A stretch of DNA of 10,287 nucleotides from JADFRG01 sp964590515 (GCA_964590515.1 CAZPZD010000064.1:1-10287), one strand, 5' to 3'. Positions 1-7,781 are shown, counted from the stretch's first letter. The notes: generated from the letters alone by a model not told the origin. Program-made: numbers and translations.

Positions 1-336
1 GTGCGCGGTCAGATCGAGGGCGGGGTGGTGCAGGCCGCCGGCTACGCGATTCTGGAAGACTTCCGCGAAGACGGAGGCCGGGTACAAACCAACCTGCTCT
101 CGAATTATCTGATCCCTGGAGTGCTGGACATTCCGGATCGGGTGCAGTCGGTCATCCTGGAAGTCGAGGATCCGCTTGGCCCCTGGGGGGTACGTGGAAT
201 GGCGGAGATGCCCTTCATCCCCTTGACGCCGGCAGTCGTGAGCGCGGTCCATGATGCGCTGGGGATCTGGTTCGACGAGTTCCCATTGACCCCGGAGCGG
301 GTGTTCTGGGGGCTGCGTGCGGCTCGGGAGGCCTAA
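1..336 (+). CDS. Molybdenum hydroxylase (xanthine dehydrogenase/aldehyde oxidase family) large subunit, C-terminal end only
   Basis: This is the last 111 codons of a molybdopterin-binding hydroxylase subunit; the gene starts outside the window and the first codon here (GTG) is an internal valine, not a start. Enzymes of this family hydroxylate purines or aldehydes at a molybdenum-pterin centre in the cytoplasm, with electrons leaving through FeS and FAD subunits. Visible family signatures are GQIEGGVVQAAGYA near the start, and GPWGVRGMAEMPFIP at residues 60-74, in which Glu69 aligns with the catalytic glutamate of the family's G-x-x-G-x-x-E segment. The terminal helix motif PLTPERVF is at 95-102. 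It is followed after about 50 bases by yqeB-like and yqeC/mocA-like maturation genes on the same strand, which supports one operon. Substrate cannot be told from the C-terminus: xanthine, nicotinate, purine or aldehyde are all possible. Family assignment is secure. Confidence 0.9.
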   Translation: MRGQIEGGVVQAAGYAILEDFREDGGRVQTNLLSNYLIPGVLDIPDRVQSVILEVEDPLGPWGVRGMAEMPFIPLTPAVVSAVHDALGIWFDEFPLTPERVFWGLRAAREA

Positions 337-386
337 GGCCCGGCACTTCGGATCCGACCGCCCGCTTCATCCTCCGTGCTACTGAC

Positions 387-1208
387 TTGAACAATCCTCC
401 CCCACTGGTGCTTGTGCGCGGCGGCGGCGACCTGGCCACCGGGGTCGCGGCCCGCCTGTGGCGCAGCGGGTTCTGGGTAGTGATTACTGAGATTCTTCAG
501 CCGCTGGCCGTCCGGCGGTTGGTGGCCTTGGCCGAGGCGGTGTACGCGGATGAATTCGTGGTCGAGGACTTACAGGCCCGGCGAGTCGCGGACGTCGAGG
601 CAGCCCAGGCCTCGCTGCGGCAGGGGGTGATCCCGGTTCTGGTGGATCCGGAGGCAACCTGCAGGGTCCAGTTGCAGGCTGCCGCCTTGGTGGATGGGCG
701 AATGAGAAAGCAGCCGCCCGAGCTGGGGATCGATTCAGCCCCGCTGATGATCGGGCTCGGCCCGGGGTTCGTAGCGGGCGAGAACTGTCATGCGGTCGTC
801 GAGACCAACCGCGGGCACCGGATGGGTCGGGTAACTTGGAACGGGACGAGCGAACCGGATACTCAGCTTCCCGACCCGGTTGGTGGGCACGCCGCAAACC
901 GGGTGCTGCGCGCGCCGGACTCCGGGGTGTTCGTGGGCACGGTGCGACTGGCGGATCACGTCCAGCGGGGCGATCTTTTGGCCAGTGTTGGGGCGACCGA
1001 GCTGCGGGCGCCCTTCGAGGGGATCGTGCGCGGCCTGCTGCACGATGGGGTGGCGGTTTCGAAGGGGCTCAAGGTCGGCGATCTGGATCCGCGTGCCGAC
1101 CCCGACCTCTGCCGCCTGATCTCGGATAAGGCGCTGGCTGTGGGCGGAGGAGTGCTGGAAGCGGTGTTGAGCCGGCCAGCAATCCGTCGCCAGCTGGCGG
1201 GCGGGTGA
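387..1208 (+). CDS. yqeB: YqeB/EF2563-type selenium-dependent molybdenum hydroxylase maturation protein
   Basis: This 273-residue protein matches the YqeB family, encoded beside selenium-dependent molybdenum hydroxylases and thought to act in maturing their cofactor; its biochemical reaction is not established. The N-terminus is a dinucleotide-binding-like fold with LVRGGGDLATGVAARL at 9-24. The family core follows: APLMIGLGPGF at 118-128, CHAVVETNRGHRMGRV at 134-149, then a lipoyl/hammerhead-like part with RAPDSGVF (175-182), GDLLASVG (195-202) and GIVRGLLHDG (212-221). GLKVGDLDPR is at 227-236 and SDKALAVGGGVLEAVL at 246-261. Length is normal for the family. The start used is TTG, just after an AC-rich stretch with no clear Shine-Dalgarno; in-frame GTG codons at 408 and 414 are alternatives, so the first 9 residues are uncertain. 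It ends 3 bases before the next gene, implying translational coupling. Confidence 0.9.
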   Translation: MNNPPPLVLVRGGGDLATGVAARLWRSGFWVVITEILQPLAVRRLVALAEAVYADEFVVEDLQARRVADVEAAQASLRQGVIPVLVDPEATCRVQLQAAALVDGRMRKQPPELGIDSAPLMIGLGPGFVAGENCHAVVETNRGHRMGRVTWNGTSEPDTQLPDPVGGHAANRVLRAPDSGVFVGTVRLADHVQRGDLLASVGATELRAPFEGIVRGLLHDGVAVSKGLKVGDLDPRADPDLCRLISDKALAVGGGVLEAVLSRPAIRRQLAGG

Positions 1209-1211
1209 CCG

Positions 1212-2537
1212 GTGTTGCTCAAGGATGCTCTGCGGATTGAGCCTGGCCAGAGCATAGCCTTCACCGGCGCAGGCGGGAAGACGACCGCCATCCGCCGCTT
1301 AGCCGCGGAGCTGACCCGGGCGCTGATTACCACGACCACCAAGCTAGGCCGTGGGCAAGCCGACTTGGCTAAGCACCACTTAGTCGATCCAACCCCTGAC
1401 GATCTGGCGCGAATCCCTCAAGTGCTGGAGCAAGGCGGTGCCGTGCTGGTGACTGGGCTGCCGTCGGCCGACGGCGAGAAGTGGACCTCACCGGCCCCTG
1501 CAACGCTGGCGACCCTCGCCCGGATCGCCGCCGAGACCGGCGCGCCACTGCTGATCGAGGCCGACGGGGCGCGGGGCCGATCGCTCAAGGCACACACCGA
1601 ACACGAGCCGGTTGTGCCAGATTTCACAAACATAGTCGTCCCGATGGCGGGGCTCGACGTGCTGGGCCAGCCGATCGACTCTCGGGGCGTTCACCGGCCC
1701 GAGCGGATCGCCGAGCTCCTGGGTCTCGAACCCTCGCACACCGTTGGCGCGCAGGAGATCGCCCGCCTGCTCGGTTCCGCGGCGGGCGGGCTGAAGGGAG
1801 TCCCAGCCGACGCTCAGGTGCGGGTCTTATTGAACAAGGCAGACCCGTCGCGCCTGGCGCCCGGGCAGGAGATCGCCGCTCGACTGCTTGAAAGTTCTAG
1901 GGTCCAGGCCGTGATTCTGGCGACCCTGCAATCTCAGGACCCGGTGGTGGAGACTCACGGTCGAGTCGCGGGAATTGTCCTGGCGGCCGGCGGCTCAAGC
2001 CGGCTGGGCCAGCCCAAACAATTGGTTGAGTTTCGGGGCCGGCCGCTGGTGTGGCACGCGGTGCGGGTTGGACTCGAAGCAGGCCTGAGTCCGCTGGTGG
2101 TCGTCAGTGGTGCCGCCGGGGATCAGATCCGGCGGGCCCTGGAGGACCAATCGGTGATGCTGATCGACAACCCAGACTGGGAGGCGGGCCAGAGCAGCTC
2201 GGTGCGGCTCGGCTTATCGCAGGTCGAAGCAAGGTGTGAAGCCGCCATTTTTCTCCTGGCCGACATGCCATTGATGGACGCCGAGCTGGTCCGTCAGGTG
2301 GTCCGCACCCATCGGGCGACGCTGGCGCCCTTGGTGGCTCCCCGGGTCGAGGGTCGCCGGGCAAATCCGGTGCTCTTCGACCGAGTCACGTTCCCGGACC
2401 TCCATCAGCTGACGGGAGACCACGGCGGCCGCGCCCTCTTTGACAGCTACGAGCCGACCTGGGTGGAATGGAGCGAGTCTGCCATGCTCGATCTCGATAC
2501 GCCGGAAGATCTGAGGCGGCTCAGAGATCTCGAATGA
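1212..2537 (+). CDS. Fusion: YqeC-like selenium-dependent hydroxylase accessory protein + MocA-type molybdenum cofactor cytidylyltransferase
   Basis: A 441-residue two-domain protein. Residues 1 to about 245 match YqeC: P-loop FTGAGGKTTAIRRL (17-30), TTTTKLGRG (40-48), IEADGARGRSLKAH (115-128), and LLNKADPSR (206-214), which resembles a nucleotide-base-binding NKxD. Residues about 253-441 are a MobA/MocA nucleotidyltransferase: GIVLAAGGSSRLGQPKQL (254-271), ADMPL (350-354) where the Asp should bind metal, RRANPVLF (382-389), GDHGGRALF (402-410), LDTPEDL (428-434). MocA-type enzymes transfer CMP to molybdopterin to make the MCD cofactor used by xanthine dehydrogenase-like enzymes, which fits the neighbour. 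GTG is the start, 3 bases after the yqeB stop, with a weak GC-rich ribosome site inside the end of yqeB. YqeC and MocA are often separate genes; here they share one reading frame without a break. CMP rather than GMP specificity is inferred from context. Confidence 0.9.
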   Translation: MLLKDALRIEPGQSIAFTGAGGKTTAIRRLAAELTRALITTTTKLGRGQADLAKHHLVDPTPDDLARIPQVLEQGGAVLVTGLPSADGEKWTSPAPATLATLARIAAETGAPLLIEADGARGRSLKAHTEHEPVVPDFTNIVVPMAGLDVLGQPIDSRGVHRPERIAELLGLEPSHTVGAQEIARLLGSAAGGLKGVPADAQVRVLLNKADPSRLAPGQEIAARLLESSRVQAVILATLQSQDPVVETHGRVAGIVLAAGGSSRLGQPKQLVEFRGRPLVWHAVRVGLEAGLSPLVVVSGAAGDQIRRALEDQSVMLIDNPDWEAGQSSSVRLGLSQVEARCEAAIFLLADMPLMDAELVRQVVRTHRATLAPLVAPRVEGRRANPVLFDRVTFPDLHQLTGDHGGRALFDSYEPTWVEWSESAMLDLDTPEDLRRLRDLE

Positions 2538-2553
2538 TCGACCTGGACGATCA
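2535..2553. terminator. Short inverted repeat between convergent genes
   Basis: TGATCG and CGATCA form a perfect 6-bp inverted repeat around a 7-base loop, overlapping the mocA stop codon and lying 9 bases from the stop of the convergent ATPase gene. The position suits a bidirectional terminator, but there is no T tract on either side and the stem is short, so this is only a candidate. Confidence 0.2.
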
Positions 2554-2562
2554 CCTTCCGGC

Positions 2563-3732
2563 CTACAGCAACTTGCCCATGGCCACCCCGGCGATGAGTT
2601 CGAAGGACAGCTCCTTCAGCACCTCGCCCATGAGTGGCCAGTACCTCTTCTTGAACTTCGGGAGTGCCCCTCTGACCGGCTGTAGGCGCTCGAGGCCGCC
2701 TTCGGCCAACCATGCCTCGACATCCGCAGTGGACTCTTCCTCTTCGGGTCCGGCGGTAACTTCCCGGCCGATCCACCGACCAAAACCCGGCGAGAAGAGC
2801 CCAAACACTCCCTCGGTTTCCTCCAAGAGGCCGCGCTTGGCGAGCGAAATCAGGTCGAGCTTTGCCCGACTGTGCATCCTGGAGAGATTATCCAGGCTTG
2901 CGGTGGTCTTCTTGGAAGGCTTCGACTGGCTTAGACCCAGGATCGTCAGCAGCGTGATTTTCTCGCTCTCCGAGCTGTGCGACCAAGAGTACGTGAAGTG
3001 TGGATCGGCCTGCTCGCCGAATTGGTCCTCTAGGAAGGCTGTCAACGGCCCGCCTGCCAAGCCTTGCGCCTTCCCCTCCACCAGATAGTATCCCGCCATC
3101 TGCAGGAAGAAGGGGTGTCCGCCCCCTAGCTTCTGAACGAAGCCCTTCTCTTCGTCGGAGGAAGCGACTCCGGCGTCACTCAGGTTGCCCTCGATCAAAG
3201 CCTGTACGTCGCCCCGCGGGAATGGCCGCAATACAACGTTGGCAAAGATGTTGAAGAAGGGCGAGCCCTTGATTTCGTCGGAATGGCACAGGTCCACTAG
3301 TTCGCGACGGGTGGCTGGGATGAGCGATAGGTTCTGATGGATGGCGAGTGCCCGCAAGCCTCCGAAGAAGTCGGCGCCGAAGTTGGGGTTCTGCGTGACA
3401 TACTCGAATTCGTCGAGCAGCAGCACCAGGTTCAGCCCTCGATCGGCGACCTCGGTGAAGAGGTCCTCCAGAACGAAAAGGTCTAGACCACCCTCCTCGG
3501 CCGTCTCTTTGAACTTTGCCGCCAACTCCTCATCGCAGCCAGTGCGAGCCATCTTGGCCAGCACCCGCTGCCAAAAGCGCTCAGGGGTGATGTCGGTCAG
3601 GCCCTGGAAATCAATGTAGACCATGCAGTAGCGATCGGAGCTCAGCCCCAGCCCGGCCGCCACATCCGGATGAGCCAGATGGGAGAGCAAGGAGGTCTTG
3701 CCCATCCGCCGCTCTCCGACGATCGAGGTGCT
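2563..3732 (-). CDS. AAA/STAND-like ATPase, 5' end lost in assembly gap
   Basis: This 389-codon fragment begins at the gap edge and runs to a stop; about 45 residues ahead of the P-loop are missing, judging from the paralogous module upstream. In fragment numbering, Walker A is GERRMGKTS at 6-14, followed by YIDFQG (39-44). Walker B is LNLVLLLDEFEYV at 100-112, a sensor-1-like strand is SLIPATRREL at 136-145, and GGGHPFFLQMAGYYL at 203-217 is the GHP motif typical of this P-loop family. A winged-helix-like segment (about 255-325) ends in GLFSPGFGRWI. The tail from 327 has an acidic run, then a basic/aromatic patch (FKKRYWPLMG at 360-369) and a hydrophobic C-terminus. No transmembrane helix or known effector domain is evident. 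It lies on the same strand just after the larger ATPase and is probably co-transcribed. I recognise the ATPase family but not a specific function; signalling or conflict (STAND-like) roles are possible. Confidence 0.8.
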   Translation of the reverse strand, partial: STSIVGERRMGKTSLLSHLAHPDVAAGLGLSSDRYCMVYIDFQGLTDITPERFWQRVLAKMARTGCDEELAAKFKETAEEGGLDLFVLEDLFTEVADRGLNLVLLLDEFEYVTQNPNFGADFFGGLRALAIHQNLSLIPATRRELVDLCHSDEIKGSPFFNIFANVVLRPFPRGDVQALIEGNLSDAGVASSDEEKGFVQKLGGGHPFFLQMAGYYLVEGKAQGLAGGPLTAFLEDQFGEQADPHFTYSWSHSSESEKITLLTILGLSQSKPSKKTTASLDNLSRMHSRAKLDLISLAKRGLLEETEGVFGLFSPGFGRWIGREVTAGPEEEESTADVEAWLAEGGLERLQPVRGALPKFKKRYWPLMGEVLKELSFELIAGVAMGKLL

Positions 3733-3832
3733 NNNNNNNNNNNNNNNNNNNNNNNNNNNNNNNNNNNNNNNNNNNNNNNNNNNNNNNNNNNNNNNNNNNN
3801 NNNNNNNNNNNNNNNNNNNNNNNNNNNNNNNN
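3733..3832. other. Assembly gap (100 N)
   Basis: Exactly 100 unknown bases, the conventional placeholder for a scaffold gap of unknown length. The reading frame happens to stay open across it, giving an apparent 1,620-residue protein, but 100 is not a multiple of three and carries no frame information. The domains on either side are both incomplete at the gap: the LamG-like domain lacks its last strands and the downstream ATPase lacks everything before its P-loop. 33 codons cannot hold both. Confidence 0.97.
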
Positions 3833-6800
3833 TCGTCCTCGAAATAGGTGAGCGGTTGGTCATTCACATAGAAGGCGAACCTCGGCCCCTTGGCAATCAA
3901 CAATAGATGATTGGATTGAAAGTTAGGATTGGCTGCCTGGGGGAACGTTAAGTAACCTCCTTCAAAACCCAAAACAGTTACGTCGCCGTGATACCCTACT
4001 CTAGACGTGTAACCTCCCCGATCAGTCCATCTGAATCTTATTTCCCAGCTGGCGTCGTCTACTGTTGTGTCTGGTAGAAACCGACCGTCGAGTTCGGCCA
4101 CGATATCGGGATAGTCAATGTTCTCCCGCTCTACGTAGCAGTTTTCCACAACGAGCTCGCCATCCTGGATTTCCATCCCGCTGCAAGGGCTCGCGACTTG
4201 CCAAAGACCAGATCTATCATCGAAATCATCCTGGAAATCCGGCGGGCGACTGGCGATGGCGTCCAGTATGGGTTGGGCGAAGCCGGTCACCCACTCGGGC
4301 TGAGCGAAGGCGGTACTCGTCGGACGAGCCGTTGGCGCAACAGGCGGGGTAGGTGTACTGGCGTCGGCAGTGCTAAGGCCGGGCGCATCCTGCCGCAGGG
4401 CCTCGAGCTCGGCCGCCAGTTCTGCGGGCACCTCCGATTCCAGCTCGTGGAACGGCGCCAGCAGGACCCCGCCGTTCTCCAGGTTCCCGGTCAGCAGTTC
4501 GCCTGGGAACTCGCCCTCGACGAGGCGGCGGATGGCCTCCGTCATCATCTCCTTGAGACCCATCTGGGCCGAGGAAAGGAAGACGTTCGCGTACTCGGGA
4601 TAGACCATTGCCCAATCCAGATCGGGGCCGATGACGTAGGCCCGCTCGCGTTGCTGGGCGGCCTCGGCGGAGGCGGTTATGAGGGGGCCCGTGAGCGGGA
4701 AGAGAACGTCCGCTCCCTGGTCGAGCAGGTCCTCACTCGCCTGGCGCGCCAGCGCTTCGTCCTCCCACGTGTCGATGAAGAGACCGGTCCCCAATGCCAG
4801 GTTGCGGCCTAGTGCCACAACCTCGGCGCTATGGACCCTGTTGTAGTGCTCCACACCCAGCGCGAATCCGTCCATGTACGCCGTCACCGGCTCGATGTCC
4901 ATGCCACCGAACGTACCCACTTTGCCCGTCTCGCTCATGCCGGCAGCCAGGTAGCCGGCCAGGAAGGCGGCCTCCCAGGTTTTGAACTGGACGCCATTGA
5001 GGTTGGAAGTTGCCGCTTCGAGAGGCTCGAAGACGAGGAAGCCTGCCTCCGGGTGATCGGCGGCGGCCGACCGCATGGCTCCCGCAAAGGGCCAGGAGGC
5101 GACGACCAGGTCGCAGCCCTCTCCCAGAAAGGCATCGATCCGTTCGGCGAAGTTAGCTTCGTCTGTCCCCTCCACGTAGGCGCCCTCAATGCCGTAGGTC
5201 GTCTGGGCAGCCTCGATCGCGCCCCAGATTGGCGCGTGGTACGCGTCGATTCCGCCCGCCTCGGTCAGAAGACAGACCTTGGTATCCGAGGTCGCCGCGG
5301 GCACAACGGCGCTGCCGGCGGCTGCGACGGCGGTGCCGGCGGCCGGGCGAGTGGCGGCCCCGACGAGCTGGTCCCAGCTGACGAAGACGACCGAGCCGAG
5401 GGACAGCGCCGCCAGCCCGGCGGCGAGCCCCAGCTGCGCTTTCCTGGAGAGGCGGATCCCCTTCCACTTCCATTTCGGGCGTGCCCGGCGCCGGGCTTCA
5501 ATGGCCTGGAGAAGCAGGCGTGTGGCGTCTTTGTAGGTCTCGTCGCGAGCAACGATGCCCTTGAGGATGGAGATCGCCTGTCCGAAGTCCTTGCGGGCAA
5601 GGGCGGCCTGCGCCTCGGCGTAGGTCTGGGCCAGCGCCTGCTCTCCCTTTAGGCCTTCGATCTCTGCCTGCGCTCGCTCCGGGTCGGAGGGCTCGAGGCT
5701 GAGGTAGTCCTGCCAGGCGGCGAAGGCTTCGTCCCAGCGTTCGGAGGTAGCCAGGCCGCGGGCCTTCCCGGGAAGGGACTGCAGGCGGTCGGCCCGCTGG
5801 GAGGCGCGCAGCTCACGGAGCAGTTCGGAAAGGGCCGGGTCTTCGGGGGCGTAGCGGATGGCCTCCTCGAACGAGGCGAGCGCCTCTTCGTCGCGGCCCT
5901 CGGCGAGAGCTTTTTCCGCGGTCTGGCGCGCAAGGGCGGCCATGCGCTGGCGGGCCTCGCCGTGCTCAGGATTAATGGCCAGCACCTGCTGGAATGCGGC
6001 GATAGCCTCTTTCGAGCGGCCGCGCGAGAGCGCCTGGTCGCCGAGTACCAAGCGCGCCTGACACAGCCCGGCGCGGGCGGACACGTCTTCTTCGTCGACC
6101 GCCAGCGCTTGCTCGAATTGGGTCACCGCCTCGGCCAAGGACTGTTGCTGCAGATGGACCTGACCAACATGGACCATTGCGGCGAGATTGTCGCCGTCCA
6201 CTGCAAGCGCTTCCCGGAAGTTCTCCAGGGCTTTGTCGTACAGGCCTCTGTCCTTGAACTCGAGCCCTATTTCGACGAAGCGGTTGGCAATCGGGTTGAC
6301 ATCGGTCAGCTCCTCACGGACCTGCTCCATCGGGCGGTTCTTCTGCAGCCACCGGCGCAGGAGTTGATTGACGAACGCATTCGCTTCGGTGAGGACGTCC
6401 TTGTCCCGCAGGTGGAGCAGCGCCGACTCCAGGTCCGGCGGACTGAATCGCACCCGTTGCTTACGTAGGAACTCGCCCAACTCGCGACTGCCAGCCTCGC
6501 CGCTGGTGTGCGCCAGGCCGGCCAGCGACCAGCGCTCCAGCTCGGCAGCCTCGTCCCAGACGAACTTGAGGTTCACCGTTCCGCGCTCGACCACTTCATC
6601 CAGCACCCCACTCACGTCTGCCGCACTGACCCTGCGCTGACCGGTCCTCTGGCACAAGGCAAACAGCTCGTGGCAGACCAGCTGGATGAAGTAGGGATGC
6701 CCAGAGGTGATTTCATAGATCGCCCGGACTGCGTCTGCCTGGTACTCCAGCACGCCTTCGACCGGGCGGGTGATCAAGCTGTAGGCCTCCTGCTTTCCGA

Positions 6801-7425
6801 GGAAGCTCACCTTCTTGTAGAGCGCGGCCTTGAAGAACTCGGTATACGAGGCCTGCATGTTCTCAAGCTTGCGACCGGAGGAGCCGATGGAGAAAATGAA
6901 ATTCAGCCCCTCGCGGCCCATCAGGCGGCGCAGCATCTCGGTCAGAGGCCGGCCCAGGGTCTCGCGGGCTTCTTCCTCCTCGAGGGTATCGAACTCGTCA
7001 AAGGTCAGGAGCAGGTTGTGGTCCGGCAGTAGGCGGAGCAGGTCAGGCAGGAAGTGCCCCTCCAGATACTCTGGGTCCTCGGTGAAGGCTTCCTTCTCGG
7101 GAAGGGGGACGACCAACTCGTGGTCCTGCTTGAGCACCCGCGCGATCTCGCGTGCCATCCACCACAGGAAGCGATCCAGCGTGGTGCGCGTCCGTCCTTG
7201 TAGATCGAAGAAGACCGGGATGTAGCGGGTGGGGAGCCGGTTGGGGAGCTGTTTCAGGACCGAGGTCTTGCCGACCCGCCGCTGTCCGTGGATGACCAGG
7301 ATGTGGTCGGCGAACTGCCCTGCCAGGCTGTGTTGGATCCAATCAAAGATGTCCTCCCGGCCGAAGAACATCTTGGCGTCGGTGACAGGCGAGCCGGCGA
7401 TGTACGGGTTCAACAGATCGGCCAT
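3833..7425 (-). CDS. Membrane-spanning fusion: AAA ATPase - TPR array - TM helix - BMP/PnrA-like ligand-binding domain - LamG-like domain; 3' end lost in gap
   Basis: At least 1,197 residues from ATG 7425; GTG 7434 would add three residues. Domains in order: AAA/STAND-like ATPase at about 1-370 (NPY-x-G...FFGRE lead-in, Walker A GQRRVGKTS 47-55, Walker B LLLTFDEFD 138-146, TSGHPYFIQL 240-249). Then TPR-like helical repeats, about 380-645, with typical A-x-x-x-F-x-x-A-L-x-x-x-P spacing. A strongly basic stretch, 645-664, is followed by one hydrophobic helix, 665-684, predicting a cytosolic N-terminus. An Ala/Thr linker leads to a BMP (PnrA/Med, PF02608-type) domain, 716-1010: GGIDAYHAPIWGAIEA, FLAGYLAAGMSETGKVG, GGMDIEPVTAYMDGFALGV, LENGGVLLAPFHE. 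A Pro/Thr linker (1017-1040) and a LamG/DUF1080-like beta domain (from about 1064) follow. It has a possible disulfide, Cys1081-Cys1096. BMP proteins bind nucleosides or related ligands for ABC transporters; no permease gene is nearby, so a sensor role is inferred. The ligand is unknown. Confidence 0.85.
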
Positions 7426-7644
7426 GGGTCTCACCCAGGACGGCTCCGAGCAGAAAAACTAGACCGTCCCCCATTGTTGTCGAGCGTCAGATTCGTAACG
7501 ATATCCAGTGAAGGCTAGCATAGGCATGGGGTACCCGAATAGTGAGCTTCATCCTGCATGAGCAGGCGCGGCTTCCTGTGAGACTTTCACGAGGGTCCGC
7601 CCCCTTGGGCTGCCCTCCTGGGCAAGCCACGAGAATCCGCTCCG
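7426..7644. other. Divergent intergenic region with no confident call
   Basis: About 220 bases between the minus-strand ATPase start and the aspS promoter. I looked for a minus-strand promoter and found only poor matches (for example TCTAGT about 50 bases upstream of the ATPase start, with no -35 partner). A small hairpin, CCTGC-ATGA-GCAGG, lies at 7553-7566. The ribosome site for the ATPase is weak (GGTGAG a few bases before ATG). No gene is seen here. Confidence 0.5.
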
Positions 7645-7653
7645 TGCTATAAT
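7645..7653 (+). promoter_or_regulatory. Extended -10 promoter for the aspS leader
   Basis: TGCTATAAT combines a perfect TATAAT hexamer with the TGn extension. The region 17-18 bases upstream has no good -35 element (AGCCAC), as is usual for extended -10 promoters. Transcription would start at about 7659-7661, giving an approximately 165-base leader before aspS. Confidence 0.7.
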
Positions 7654-7662
7654 GCGCGGCTC

Positions 7663-7749
7663 ATGACGACTGGCGGGAAGCGGAACGATGCCAATCCAAT
7701 CAATCCCGATGGCGGTTGCTCTCGGGTGGATGGCGCGCGTTCCCGCTGA
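7663..7749 (+). CDS. Putative aspS leader peptide (28 aa, Asn/Asp-rich)
   Basis: A 28-codon ORF starting 2-4 bases after the predicted transcription start, so it would be translated from a nearly leaderless mRNA. Its middle reads NDANPINPD (residues 8-16), five Asx residues in nine, and a further Asp is at 23; Asp codons fall at 9, 16 and 23. It ends at TGA, 21 bases before the terminator stem that precedes aspS. The arrangement resembles amino-acid operon leader peptides and the pheM leader of pheST in Escherichia coli. The codons are those that would be short of charged tRNA if AspRS were limiting. The ORF is not conserved in any family I know, and 28 open codons in GC-rich DNA can arise by chance, so translation is an inference resting on position, content and the RNA pairing around it. 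Confidence 0.45.
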   Translation: MTTGGKRNDANPINPDGGCSRVDGARSR

Positions 7750-7781
7750 GCATCGGGGATCGAACCTATCCGCCGCCCGAG
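7721..7781 (+). promoter_or_regulatory. Candidate antiterminator pairing in aspS leader
   Basis: CTCGGGTGG at 7721-7729, inside the leader ORF, can pair over nine consecutive positions (one G-U) with CCGCCCGAG at 7773-7781, which contains most of the left arm of the terminator. The two structures are therefore mutually exclusive. A second helix, ATCCCGATG (7703-7711) with CATCGGGGAT (7751-7760), and a third, GCGGGAA (7673-7679) with TTCCCGC (7740-7746), compete in the same region. A ribosome paused at codons 8-14 would leave 7721-7729 free; one that reaches the stop codon would cover it or lie just after it. Confidence 0.45.

Noticed and set aside
4831..5652. A 273-codon plus-strand open frame opposite the BMP/TM region
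   Set aside because: Its translation is low-complexity Gly/Arg/Asp-rich with no domain, while the minus strand encodes a clear BMP domain and TM helix.
2563..7434. A single protein of more than 1,600 residues with two AAA modules
   Set aside because: It depends on reading through 100 placeholder N. Both flanking domains are truncated at the gap and a complete version of both would not fit, so two genes are more likely.
7751..7770. A tRNA T-arm on the minus strand (GGTTCGATCC)
   Set aside because: The loop sequence matches a T-arm, but the flanking five-base stem does not pair and no acceptor, D or anticodon arms are present.
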